A stretch of 64,000 nucleotides of DNA. It comes from JACCYJ01 sp038198775. Lineage in GTDB: Bacteria > Actinomycetota > Actinomycetes > Propionibacteriales > Nocardioidaceae. This document shows, in pieces, positions 27,861 through 38,545 of this stretch. The notes under the pieces are model-generated. The model saw only the letters and a program-made list of their open reading frames with translations, was not told where the DNA came from and did no database searches. Both the position numbers and the translations under genes were made by a program. The DNA is taken from the NCBI GenBank assembly GCA_038198775.1, contig JBBPZV010000044.1:124001-188000 (forward strand), in the 5' to 3' direction. Positions within the stretch are counted from its first letter, which is position 1. Every line of letters starts with the position of its first letter.

Positions 27861-27872
27861 GACCGGTACTCC

Positions 27873-28172
27873 TCAGTACTTCAACAAGCTCGCGTCGTCG
27901 ACCGAGGCCGAGCGCCGGGTCCGGAAGATCGAGGTGATGATCGCCAACCCCACGACGACCTCGGCGGCGGCCACCACCATGACGAAGAACGCCGCGATCT
28001 GGCCGTCGAGGTTGCCCTGTACCCGGGCGAAGGTCACGAAGGCCAGGTTGGTGGCGTTGAGCATGAGCTCGACGCACATGAACACCACGATCGCGTTGCG
28101 GCGCACCAGCACACCGAACGCGCCGATCGTGAACAACAACACCGAGAGCGTCAGGAACGGGGTCCCGCTCAT
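27873..28172 (-). CDS. nuoK: NADH-quinone oxidoreductase subunit K
   Basis: A 99-residue, three-helix ND4L protein of standard size. It has LLFTIGAFGVLVRRNAIVVFMCVELMLNATNLAFVTFA, including the buried Glu of the proton path (CVELMLNA). Overlaps nuoJ by four bases. Confidence 0.97.
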   Translation of the reverse strand: MSGTPFLTLSVLLFTIGAFGVLVRRNAIVVFMCVELMLNATNLAFVTFARVQGNLDGQIAAFFVMVVAAAEVVVGLAIITSIFRTRRSASVDDASLLKY

Positions 28173-28984
28173 GTGCTCTCCTCCGCGGCGCCTCGGCCCC
28201 GCCGAGGGTCGGGGTTGCCCGTTGTCGTCCGTCGCTTCTCGCCCTCGCCGATCTGCTCCAGGGTCTCGTCGACGTCACCTACCAGCGCCTGCCGGACGTT
28301 GCCCCGCGCCTGCAGCGACCGGGAGATCGACAGCGGCGACGTCCGGCCGTCCGGCAACAGTGCGGGTGTGTCGACGGCGTTGTGCCGGGCGTAGACACCG
28401 GGAGTCGGAAGCGGCCCCAGGGGCCGGCCGGAGGTGGCGTAGTCCTGCAGTCGCTGCCGGGCCAGCGTGCGCTGCGTGGCCTTCGGCGTGAACCGTTCCT
28501 GGTGCGCCAGCACCATCGCGCCGAGGGCCGCGGTGATGAGCAGCGCGCTCGTCACCTCGAAGGCGAAGACGTAGCGGGAGAACAACAGCACGCCGATGGC
28601 GCCGACGTTGCCCTCGGCGTTGGCCTTGTCCAGTCCCACAACCACGCCCAGCGTGGTCTGGGCCACCCCGACCGCGACGGTCACGCCGAACAGCACGCCA
28701 ACGGCCACCGCGGCCAGCCGTTGGCCCCGGATCGTCTCGACGACGGAGTCGGAGGCGTCGACCCCGACGAGCATCAGCACGAACAAGAACAACATCAAGA
28801 TCGCACCCGTGTACACGATGATCTGCACCACGAACAGGAACGGCGCGTCCTGCACGGCGTAGAGGACCGCCAGCGACACCATGACCACCGCGAGCATCAT
28901 CGCCGAGTGCACCGCCTTGCGAGCCAGCACCATGGCCAGCGCCGCCAGCACCATGACCGGTGCCAGCACCCAGAACGCGGTCAC
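28169..28984 (-). CDS. nuoJ: NADH-quinone oxidoreductase subunit J
   Basis: A 271-residue ND6-type subunit. The first 170 residues are membrane helices with VVQIIVYTGAILMLFLFVLMLVG, the conserved pi-bulge helix. The last 100 residues are hydrophilic and charged, ending in RRTTTGNPDPRRGRGAAEEST, a tail absent from the E. coli protein (184 residues) but common in actinobacteria. GTG start overlaps the nuoI stop. Confidence 0.96.
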   Translation of the reverse strand: MTAFWVLAPVMVLAALAMVLARKAVHSAMMLAVVMVSLAVLYAVQDAPFLFVVQIIVYTGAILMLFLFVLMLVGVDASDSVVETIRGQRLAAVAVGVLFGVTVAVGVAQTTLGVVVGLDKANAEGNVGAIGVLLFSRYVFAFEVTSALLITAALGAMVLAHQERFTPKATQRTLARQRLQDYATSGRPLGPLPTPGVYARHNAVDTPALLPDGRTSPLSISRSLQARGNVRQALVGDVDETLEQIGEGEKRRTTTGNPDPRRGRGAAEEST

Positions 28985-29517
28985 GGCGCGCCACCGGCTT
29001 CCGAGGCGTGCGACCCGCCGTAGTAGGCGCCCTCGTCGTCTCCCAGCAGCATTTCGTGAGGTGGCTCTGTCATGCCGGGCAGCAGTGGCGCCAGCAGGTC
29101 GGACTTCTCATAGATCAGCGCCGACCGGCTGTCGCCGGCAAGCTCGTACTCGTTGGTCATCGTCAGCGCGCGGGTGGGGCAGGCCTCGATGCACAACCCG
29201 CACAAGATGCAACGCAGGTAGTTGATCTGGTAGACCCGGCCGTAGCGCTCGCCGGGGCTGTAGCGTTCCGCCTCGCTGTTGTGGGCGCCCTCGACGTAGA
29301 TCGCGTCGGCGGGGCAGGCCCAGGCGCACAGCTCGCAGCCGATGCACTTCTCCAACCCGTCCGGCCAGCGGTTCAGCTGGTGGCGTCCGTGGAACCGGGG
29401 AGCGGTCGGCTTCTTCTGGTACGGGTACTGCTCGGTGACGACCTTGCGGAACATGGTCCGGAAGGTCACCCCGAACCCTGCGACGGGGTCCCACAGCTGG
29501 TTCAACAGGTCAGCCAC
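28981..29517 (-). CDS. nuoI: NADH-quinone oxidoreductase subunit I (2x 4Fe-4S)
   Basis: A 178-residue ferredoxin-like subunit with two CxxCxxCxxxCP motifs: C58, C61, C64, C68 and C103, C106, C109, C113. These hold clusters N6a and N6b that carry electrons toward NuoB. The GTG at 29517 is preferred: GGAGG lies six bases upstream and overlap with nuoH is eight bases. An ATG at 29523 directly abuts GGAGG and would leave no spacing. Confidence 0.96.
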   Translation of the reverse strand: MADLLNQLWDPVAGFGVTFRTMFRKVVTEQYPYQKKPTAPRFHGRHQLNRWPDGLEKCIGCELCAWACPADAIYVEGAHNSEAERYSPGERYGRVYQINYLRCILCGLCIEACPTRALTMTNEYELAGDSRSALIYEKSDLLAPLLPGMTEPPHEMLLGDDEGAYYGGSHASEAGGAP

Positions 29518-30820
29518 GAGCATCCTCCACGGGTGTCGCGGGCACGGCGACGACCTCGCGCTCGCCGGGCAGCCGCTGTCCCGGCATCGGAGGAACGGGG
29601 TACCCGCCCGCGAAGGCGTCGAAGCCCGCCTCCTCCTCCTGCTCCGGCGGCTGCCCACCGCGGCGTTCGGGGAGCAGGCCGGCGACGAGCAGCAGGGCCA
29701 CCAGGACACCGACGCCGACCGTCACCGTCTGGGTGTTGACGCCACCGTGCAGCTTGACCTGGCGGACCACGGCGACCGCCATGATCCACACCAGCGCGGC
29801 GGGGATCAGCCGCTTCCAGCCGAAGGCCATGAACTGGTCGTAACGCAGCCGGGGCAGCGTGCCACGCAGCCATATGAACACGAAGACGAACCCGGTCACC
29901 TTGCCGAGGAACCACACCACCGGCAGGTACCCCTCGTTGGCGCCCTCCCACAACGAGATCGGCCACGGGGCGTGCCACCCCCCGAGGAACATCGTGGTCG
30001 CCAGCGCCGCCACCGTGACCATGTTGACGTACTCGGCGAGGAAGAACAGCGCGAACTTCAGCGACGAGTACTCGGTGTGGAATCCACCGACCAGCTCGCC
30101 TTCGGCCTCCGGCAGGTCGAAGGGCGCCCGGTTGGTCTCGCCGACCATCGCGACCATGTAGATGAGGAAGGAGGGGAGCAGCGGCAGGGCGAACCAGAGG
30201 CTGTTCTGCGCCGCCACGATGCCCGACATCGACATCGTGCCCGCGTACATGAACACCGCCACCAGCGACAGCCCCATCGCGACCTCGTAGGAGATCACCT
30301 GCGCACTCGAGCGCAGGCCGCCGAGCAGCGCGTACGTGGAGCCCGAGGACCAGCCGGCGAGCACGATCCCGTAGATGCCCACCGACGCCAGCGCCAGGAT
30401 GAACAGCACGCCCACTGGCAGGTCGGTGAGCTGCAGCGGCGTGGAGCGGTCGGTGAAGGGGACGTGCACCGAAGGGCCGAGCGGGATCACCGCCCACGCC
30501 ATGAACGCCGGGATCGTCGAGATGACCGGAGCCAGGACGTAGACGGCCTTGTCGGCGGCCTTGGGGACGATGTCCTCCTTCAGCGCCAGCTTGACCCCGT
30601 CCGCGAGGCTCTGCAGCAGCCCGAACGGCCCGTGCACGTTGGGCCCGATGCGGTGCTGCATGCGAGCGACGACGCGACGCTCGAACCAGATGTTGAACAG
30701 CGTCAGCAGCACCAGCACGACGAACACCAGCACGGCCTTGATCGCGATCAGCCACCACGGGTCGGAGCCGAACACCGACAGGTTGTCGGCCGCGAGCGGT
30801 GCCGCTGTGGCGGAGGTCAC
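29510..30820 (-). CDS. nuoH: NADH-quinone oxidoreductase subunit H
   Basis: A 436-residue ND1-type membrane subunit forming the quinone-entry site. It has RRVVARMQHRIGPNVHGPFGLLQSLADGVKL, GETNRAPFDLPEAEGELVGGFHTEYSS (acidic loop near the quinone channel) and LRGTLPRLRYDQFMAFGWK. The C-terminal 60 residues are a hydrophilic extension rich in Glu and Pro. GTG at 30820 overlaps the nuoG stop, with GGAGG upstream. Confidence 0.97.
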   Translation of the reverse strand: MTSATAAPLAADNLSVFGSDPWWLIAIKAVLVFVVLVLLTLFNIWFERRVVARMQHRIGPNVHGPFGLLQSLADGVKLALKEDIVPKAADKAVYVLAPVISTIPAFMAWAVIPLGPSVHVPFTDRSTPLQLTDLPVGVLFILALASVGIYGIVLAGWSSGSTYALLGGLRSSAQVISYEVAMGLSLVAVFMYAGTMSMSGIVAAQNSLWFALPLLPSFLIYMVAMVGETNRAPFDLPEAEGELVGGFHTEYSSLKFALFFLAEYVNMVTVAALATTMFLGGWHAPWPISLWEGANEGYLPVVWFLGKVTGFVFVFIWLRGTLPRLRYDQFMAFGWKRLIPAALVWIMAVAVVRQVKLHGGVNTQTVTVGVGVLVALLLVAGLLPERRGGQPPEQEEEAGFDAFAGGYPVPPMPGQRLPGEREVVAVPATPVEDARG

Positions 30821-33242
30821 CGGGCACCTCCTTCCAGCCGCACCAGGCTTCCCGCTCCGGCTCCCAGCAGCGTGTTCAAGTTCAGCCCCCGGGAGTTGGC
30901 CGGCGCCCACACCACGCCTTCGGGGAGATCGGCGGTGACGGCCGGGAGCGCGACCGCGCCGGTCGGAGTTCGCAGCACCAGCTCGTCCCCCTCGGCGAGC
31001 CCGAGCGCCGCCAGCGTGTCCGCGCAGACGCGAGCCGCCGGCAGTCGTGACGTCGCCGCGAGGTACGGCTCACCGGCCTGAAGCGAGCCGTCGTCCAGCA
31101 GCTGCCGCCAGCTGTCGAGCACCGCCTCGCCCGGGCCGGGCCGTTGTGCTGCGCCGGCGGGAACCTGCGGTGCGGCTGCCCGGTCACCGTCCCACGGACC
31201 CAGCTCGGACATCTCGGTGCGGGCACCCTCGACGGTGCGGAAACCCAGCGGTGCGCCCATCTCCTCGGCGACCCCCGCCAGCACCCGCAGGTCGGGCAGG
31301 GTGCCGCGCTCGGGCAGGGCGGTGTCGAAGGGGCGCACCCTGCCCTCCCAGTCGACGAAGGTTCCCGACTTCTCGACCACCGCGGCGACCGGGAAGACCA
31401 CATCGGCCCGCTCGGTGACCGCGCTGACGCGCTGCTCCAGGCTGACGACGAAGTCGACAGCATCCAGGGCGGCCAGGACACCCAAGGGGTCTGGCAGGTC
31501 CGCGGGGTCGACGCCGCCCACGACGAGCGCCGTCAGCGAGCCGGACGTCGCGGCGGCCACGATCCCCGCCGTGTCGCGTCCCGGGTCGGCCACGAGGCGC
31601 TCGAGGCCCCAGGCGACGGCCAGGTCGGCGCGCGCACTGGCGTCCGCCACCGGCCTGCCGCCGGGAAGCAGCGTGGGCAGGCAACCGGCCTCGAGGGCCC
31701 CCCGCTCGCCGGCGCGGCGCGGGACCCAGGCCAGCTTGGCCCCGGTTCGCCCGCACAGCTCGAGCGCCGCGGTGAAGCCGCCGGGCACGGTGGCGAGCCG
31801 CTCGCCAACGAGGACCACATCGCCAGGCCCGAGCCCTACCTGGTCCGAGACGTCCGACAGCGCCGCGGCCTCGTCTCCTGGGACCGTGCGGACCAACTCA
31901 GCGTCCAGCTTGGCAAGGCCGCGGGTGGTGTGGCTTGCGAGCGAGACGATCCGGGTCCCGTGCTTGCGCATGGTCTTGCGGAGCCGCAGGAACACGATCG
32001 GTGACTCGTCCTCGGGCTCGAAGCCCGCCAGCACCACGGTGCCGGCCCGCTCGAGGTCGGCGTACGTCACCTCCAGGCTGGTCGCGACCACGTGGGCGCC
32101 GAGGAAGCCCGCCTCCTCGGCGGAGTGCGGCCGCGCCCTGAAGTCGATGTCGTTGCTACCGAGCACGGCGCGCGCGAACTTGGCGTACGCATAGGCGTCC
32201 TCGGCGGTGAGCCGGCCGCCGGGCAGCACCCCGACCCGGCCCCGGGCTGCGGCGAGCCCGCGGGCGGCCACCGCGAAGGCCTCCAGCCACGACGCCGGCC
32301 GCAGCTGGCCGGTCTCCTCGTCGCGGACCATGGGATGGGTCAGCCGGTCCGGCTGGCGGGCGTACGCGAACGCGAAGCGGCCCTTGTCGCAGTTCCACTC
32401 CTCGTTTACCTCGGGGTCGTCCCCCGCTAGGCGGCGCATGACCTTGCCCCGGCGGTGGTCGGTCCGCAGGGCGCACCCGGACGCGCAGTGCTCGCAGACC
32501 GTGGGTGAGGACACCAGGTCGAAGGGGCGCGACCGGAAGCGGTACGCGGCGCTGGTCAGCGCGCCCACCGGGCAGATCTGGATGGTGTTGCCGGAGAAGT
32601 AGGACTCGAACGGCTCCTTCTGGTAGATGCCCACCTGCTGCAGCACCCCGCGCTCGATCAGCGCGATGAACGGGTCGCCGGCGATCTGCTCGGAGAACCG
32701 GGTGCAGCGGGCGCAGAGCACGCAGCGCTCACGGTCCAACAGCACCTGCGCGGAGATGTTGACCGGCTTGACGAAGGTCCGCTTGGCCTCGACGAACCTG
32801 GACTCGCCGCGCCCGTGGCTCATTGCCTGGTTCTGCAACGGGCACTCGCCGCCCTTGTCGCAGACCGGGCAGTCCAGCGGGTGGTTGACGAGCAGGAACT
32901 CCATGTTCCCCTGCTGCGCCTTGTCGGCGACCGGGGAGGTGACCTGGGTACGGACGACCATGCCGTCGGCGACCTCCAGCGTGCACGAGGCCTGCGGCTT
33001 GGGGATCGGGCGGCCGTTCCCCGCGTCCGGGACCTCGACCAGGCACTGTCGGCAGGCGCCGACCGGCTCGAGCAGCGGGTGGTCGCAAAAGCGCGGGACC
33101 TCGACGCCGACGAGCTCCGCGGCCCGGATCACCAGGGTGCCCTTGGGGACGTCGACCTCGACGTCGTCGACTGTGACTCGGACCAGGTCCTGGGTGCGCA
33201 CGGCGGGAGACGCGCTGGCCCCGGTCCGCGCGGGGGCGGCGG

Positions 33243-33246
<4 letters not shown>
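30817..33246 (-). CDS. nuoG: NADH-quinone oxidoreductase subunit G
   Basis: An 809-residue iron-sulfur subunit. The N-terminal 2Fe-2S region has PRFCDHPLLEPVGACRQCLVEV with ASCT. It is followed by CPVCDKGGECPLQ and CVLCARCTRF with QICPVGALTS (clusters N5/N4). CEHCASGCAL with a later Cys in NEEWNCDKGRF suggests the extra N7 cluster is retained. The rest is a molybdopterin-oxidoreductase-like domain without a catalytic Mo site. GTG at 33246 overlaps the nuoF stop. Confidence 0.96.
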
Positions 33247-34555
<1,309 letters not shown>

Positions 34556-34559
<4 letters not shown>

Positions 34560-35443
34560 CGAGCGTCGTTCCCCTCACCGGTTCGGTGCTCGGTGTCAGA
34601 CCTGGCGATCTCGACGTCGTCCTCGCCGGCGTAGGCGGACTGGTCGGCGGCCTGCCGGGGTCCCGGGTGCGCCCCCGGCTCGCCGGGGGCGTCGGGTGCG
34701 GGCGCGCTCCACCCGTGCTCGCGGGCGATCCGCAGCCCGGCCAGCGTCGGGGCGCCCGCGGCAGGACCCTCGTCGGCACGGCCGTCGGGGAATCCGGCCA
34801 GCACCCGCTCCGCGGCTCGCCAGGTCACCACGCGGGCCCCCCGTGGGGACGCGACGTCCGCCCCGGACCGCAGCTCGTCGACCAGCGCCACGGCGGACTC
34901 CGGGGTCTGGTTGTCGAAGAACTCCCAGTTGACCATCACCACCGGCGCGTAGTCGCACGCCGCGTTGCACTCGACGTGCTCGAGGGTGATCGCGCCGTCG
35001 TCGGTGGTCTCGTCGTTGCCGATGTCGAGATGCGCCTGCAGCCGGGCGAAGATCGCGTCGCCACCCATGACCGCGCACAGCGTGTTGGTGCACACTCCGA
35101 CGCTGTAGGCGCCGACCGGTCGACGCTTGTACATCGTGTAGAAGGTGGCCACCGCTGAGACCTCGGCAGCGCTGAGCTCGAGGATCTGCGCGCAGGCCTC
35201 GATCCCGCCCGGGGTGACGTGGCCCTCGGCGGCCTGGACGAGGTGCAGCATCGGCAGCAGCGCCGAACGCGGCTCCGGGTAGCGCGCGGCGATCCCGCGC
35301 AGCTCGGCGACCGTCTCGGGAGCGAGCCGCGGCCGGCCCAGCAGCCTGCTGGTGGCGGTCGCGATCGCGGTTTCGGTGCCCTCGTTGTCGCTTGTCGACA
35401 CACCGGTCACGGGGTCCAGCGGTTCCTTGCGCGGCTCGCTCAC
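34556..35443 (-). CDS. nuoE: NADH-quinone oxidoreductase subunit E (2Fe-2S)
   Basis: A 295-residue thioredoxin-fold subunit with 2Fe-2S ligands C118, C123, C159 and C163. The core ends near residue 200. About 90 further residues are hydrophilic and Pro/Ala/Asp-rich (ending SDTEHRTGEGNDAR) and probably disordered; E. coli NuoE is 166 residues. GTG start overlaps the nuoD stop. Confidence 0.95.
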
Positions 35444-36786
35444 CGGTCGACACCGCCCATCACCGGGTCGATGCTGGCGATCGCCACGATGACGTCGGCG
35501 ATCAGGCCGCCCTCACTCATCACCGAGGCGCACTGCAGGTTGACGAACGACGGGTCGCGAAAGTGCGCCCGGTAGGGGCGGGTGCCACCGTCGGAGACCA
35601 GGTGACAGGCCAGCTCGCCGCGGGGCGACTCGACGCTGGTGTACGTCTGCCCCACGGGCACCCGGAAGCCCTCGGTCACCAGCTTGAAGTGGTGGATCAG
35701 CGCCTCCATCGACTCGCCCATGATGTGGCGGATGTGGTCGAGGGAGTTGCCCATCCCGTCGGTGCCGACGGCCAGCTGCGCCGGCCAGGCGATCTTCTTG
35801 TCCCCCACCATGACCGGGGCGCCCTCGAGGTCGGCCAGCCGGTCGGCGCACTGCTCGACGATCCGCAGCGACTCCCACATCTCCTGCAACCGGATCCGGA
35901 ACCGCCCGTACGCGTCGCAGGTGTCCCAGGTGACGACGTCGAACTCGTAGCCGTCGTAACCCCAGTACGGCTGGGTCCGGCGCATGTCCCATGGGTAGCC
36001 AGTGGCCCGCAGCACCGGGCCGGAGGCGCCCAGCGCCATGCAGCCGGCGAGGTCGAGGTGTCCGACGTCGACCAGCCGGCCCTTGAAGATCGGGTTCTCG
36101 TTGCAGAACGCGGCGTACTCGGGCAACCGCTTCTTCATCAGCGTCACCAGCGACCGGACCTCGTCCAGCGCACCGGGCGGAAGGTCCTGGGCGACGCCGC
36201 CGGGCCGGATGAACGCATGGTTCATGCGCAGCCCGGTGATCAGCTCGAACACGTCCAGCACCAGCTCGCGCTCGCGGAAGCCGATCGTCATGACCGTCAG
36301 CGCACCGATCTCCATGCCGCCGGTGGCGATCGCCACCAGGTGGGATGAGATCCGGTTCAGCTCCATCAGCAGCACCCGCATCACGAGCGCCTTCTCGGGG
36401 ACGTCCGCTTCGATGCCGAGCAGCCGCTCGATCCCCATCACGTACGCCGCCTCGTAGTGGAACGGGGCGAGGTAGTCCATCCGGGTGCAGAACGTGACGC
36501 CCTGGGTCCAGTTGCGGTACTCCATGTTCTTCTCGATGCCGGTGTGCAGGTAACCGATGCCGCAGCGGGCCTCGGTCACCGTCTCGCCCTCCAGCTCGAG
36601 GATCAGCCGCAGCACACCGTGGGTGGAGGGGTGCTGCGGCCCCATGTTTACGACGACGCGCTCCTCGTCGGACTCCGCGAGCCCGGCCACCACCGAGTCC
36701 CAGTCCTGGCCGGTGACGGTGAAGACCGGCCCGGCGCTGGTGTCCTGCGCCGGCGCGTACGGGTCGGCGGTCATCTGCTCGGTCAT
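35440..36786 (-). CDS. nuoD: NADH-quinone oxidoreductase subunit D
   Basis: A 448-residue 49-kDa-type subunit of normal length. NMGPQHPSTHGVLRLILELEGE begins the conserved core, with GYLHTGIEKNMEYR, MDYLAPFHYE and the C-terminal VESPRGELACHLVSDGGTRPYR. It lines the quinone pocket beside NuoB. Separate from NuoC here, unlike the E. coli fusion. ATG shares one base with the nuoC stop. Confidence 0.97.
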   Translation of the reverse strand: MTEQMTADPYAPAQDTSAGPVFTVTGQDWDSVVAGLAESDEERVVVNMGPQHPSTHGVLRLILELEGETVTEARCGIGYLHTGIEKNMEYRNWTQGVTFCTRMDYLAPFHYEAAYVMGIERLLGIEADVPEKALVMRVLLMELNRISSHLVAIATGGMEIGALTVMTIGFRERELVLDVFELITGLRMNHAFIRPGGVAQDLPPGALDEVRSLVTLMKKRLPEYAAFCNENPIFKGRLVDVGHLDLAGCMALGASGPVLRATGYPWDMRRTQPYWGYDGYEFDVVTWDTCDAYGRFRIRLQEMWESLRIVEQCADRLADLEGAPVMVGDKKIAWPAQLAVGTDGMGNSLDHIRHIMGESMEALIHHFKLVTEGFRVPVGQTYTSVESPRGELACHLVSDGGTRPYRAHFRDPSFVNLQCASVMSEGGLIADVIVAIASIDPVMGGVDR

Positions 36787-37550
36787 CAGGTGTAGGCCCT
36801 GCGCAGGTCAGGAGGCGGCACCGAGGCGCCCTTGTACTCGACCGGGATGCCACCTAGGGGGTAGTCCTTGCGCTGCGGGTGGCCGGGCCAGTCGTCTGGC
36901 ATCTCGATGCGGGTGAGCGACGGGTGGCCGTCGAAGACGATCCCGAAGAAGTCGTAGGTCTCCCGCTCGTGCCAGTCCGCGGTCGGGTAGACCGAGACGA
37001 CCGAGGGGATGTGCGGGTCGGCGTCCGGTGCGACCACCTCGAGCCGGATGCGGCGGTTGTGCGTCATCGACAGCAGGTGGTAGACCGCGTGCAGCTCGCG
37101 TCCCGGCTCGTGGGGATAGTGCACACCGGACACCCCGCTGCAGAACTCGAACCGCAGCCCCTGGTCGTCGCGCAGCGTTCGAGCCGCCGCCACCAGGTGC
37201 TGGCGGCGGATGTAGAACGTGATCTCGCCGCGGTCGACGACCACCTTCTCGACCGCCTGGCCGTCGCCGAGCCGGTCCGCCACCTCGTCGAACCAGCCGC
37301 CGTACGGCCGCGGGCTGGCGGCGGGGAGCACGACGGGACGGGTGAGACCCCCGTAGCCCGAGGTGTCGCCGGGTCCGTGGACGCCGAACATCCCGCTGCG
37401 GACCTCGACGACCTCGAGCTCACCTCCCGGCGACGCGGCCGGCACGGTGTTCTCAGGCAGCCGCTCGTGCACCCGGTCGGGCTGGGCGTCGGCGTGTGGT
37501 GTGGTGCCGACCGCCGGCTCCTCCGGCTCGGTCCCGGCGGGCGTGGTCAC
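36786..37550 (-). CDS. nuoC: NADH-quinone oxidoreductase subunit C
   Basis: A 254-residue 30-kDa-type subunit. The first 80 residues are a low-complexity extension; the core has RFEFCSGVSGVHYPHE, PSVVSVYPTADWHERETYDFFGIVFDGHP and DDWPGHPQRKDYPLGGIPVEYKGA, which are diagnostic. GTG at 37550 overlaps the nuoB stop; the open frame beyond it lies in nuoB and is not used. Confidence 0.96.
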   Translation of the reverse strand: MTTPAGTEPEEPAVGTTPHADAQPDRVHERLPENTVPAASPGGELEVVEVRSGMFGVHGPGDTSGYGGLTRPVVLPAASPRPYGGWFDEVADRLGDGQAVEKVVVDRGEITFYIRRQHLVAAARTLRDDQGLRFEFCSGVSGVHYPHEPGRELHAVYHLLSMTHNRRIRLEVVAPDADPHIPSVVSVYPTADWHERETYDFFGIVFDGHPSLTRIEMPDDWPGHPQRKDYPLGGIPVEYKGASVPPPDLRRAYT

Positions 37551-38101
37551 CGGAGCAGCCCCCTTTGCTCCTCCAGCGGAACCGCGCCCAGCGCCGCCCG
37601 CTCGCGCTCCTCGACCTCGTCGGCCCGGTTGGGGCCGAGCTTGCCGGCCTGGATCTTCTCGTGCAGCTTCAGGATCGCGTCGATGAGCATCTCGGGTCGC
37701 GGCGGGCAGCCGGGCAGGTACATGTCGACCGGAACCACATGGTCGACGCCCTGCACGATCGCGTAGTTGTTGAACATCCCGCCGGAGCTGGCGCACACGC
37801 CCATCGCCAGCACCCACTTGGGGTTGGCCATCTGGTCGTAGATCTGGCGCAGGACCGGGGCCATCTTGTTGCTGACCCGGCCGGCGACGATCATCAGGTC
37901 GGCCTGGCGGGGGGAGGCGCGGAAAACCTCCATCCCGAACCGGCCGAGGTCGTAGCGGGGACCGCCCGAGGTCATCATCTCGATCGCGCAGCAGGCCAGC
38001 CCGAAGGTGGCCGGCCACAGCGACGCCTTGCGGAAGTAGCCGGCCACCCCCTCGACGGTCGTGAGCAGCACCCCGCTCGGCAGCTTCTCCTCGAGTCCCA
38101 T
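37547..38101 (-). CDS. nuoB: NADH-quinone oxidoreductase subunit B (cluster N2)
   Basis: A 184-residue subunit with the N2 4Fe-4S ligands C37, C38 (GLACCAIEMM), C103 (GVCASSGG) and C132 (LPGCPPRPE). N2 is the last cluster before quinone. ATG start, 13 bases after nuoA. Standard length. Confidence 0.97.
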   Translation of the reverse strand: MGLEEKLPSGVLLTTVEGVAGYFRKASLWPATFGLACCAIEMMTSGGPRYDLGRFGMEVFRASPRQADLMIVAGRVSNKMAPVLRQIYDQMANPKWVLAMGVCASSGGMFNNYAIVQGVDHVVPVDMYLPGCPPRPEMLIDAILKLHEKIQAGKLGPNRADEVEERERAALGAVPLEEQRGLLR

Positions 38102-38114
38102 GGGCCCGCGCTCC

Positions 38115-38474
38115 TCAGTCCCACTCGAGACCGCCGCGCCGCCACACGTAGGCGTACGCGACGAACACGGTCAAGATGAACAAGAACATCTCCACCAGCC
38201 CGTACCACGACAAGACGTCGAAGGCGACGGCGAACGGGAACAAGAAGATGATCTCGATGTCGAAGATGATGAACAGCATCGCGGTGATGAAGTACTTCAC
38301 CGGGAAGCGGCCGCCGCCAACAGGCTGCGGCGTGGGTTCGATGCCGCACTCGTAGGAGTCCAGCCGAGCCCGGTTGTAGCGCTTGGGGCCGGTCAGCGCG
38401 CTGACCCCGACGGAGAAGATCGCGAAGGCGGCGGCGATCAGGCCCAGCACGAGGATCGGGACGTAGAGGCTCAC
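38115..38474 (-). CDS. nuoA: NADH-quinone oxidoreductase subunit A
   Basis: A 119-residue, three-helix ND3-type subunit with DSYECGIEPTP and FDIEIIFLFPFAVAFD. First gene of the fifteen-gene nuoA-N-hepT operon. GTG start with a strong GGGGAGGGAG upstream. The 71-base leader region holds a Rex-type operator and a -10-like TAGGAT. Confidence 0.97.
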   Translation of the reverse strand: MSLYVPILVLGLIAAAFAIFSVGVSALTGPKRYNRARLDSYECGIEPTPQPVGGGRFPVKYFITAMLFIIFDIEIIFLFPFAVAFDVLSWYGLVEMFLFILTVFVAYAYVWRRGGLEWD

Positions 38475-38506
38475 CGTCTCCCTCCCCTCTCCGGTTCGCC
38501 CGGGTC

Positions 38507-38524
38507 TTGTGAACGGTTTCGCAT
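38507..38524. promoter_or_regulatory. Candidate Rex operator upstream of nuoA
   Basis: TTGTGAA-CGGT-TTCGCAT matches the Rex operator pattern TTGTGAA-N4-TTCACAA at all seven bases of one arm and five of seven of the other. It lies 33 bases before nuoA, overlapping a -10-like TAGGAT on the minus strand (38523-38528). Rex is encoded at 58926-59639, and nuo is a known Rex target in Streptomyces. Confidence 0.65.
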
Positions 38525-38545
38525 CCTAATTCGTCGTTCCTCGCA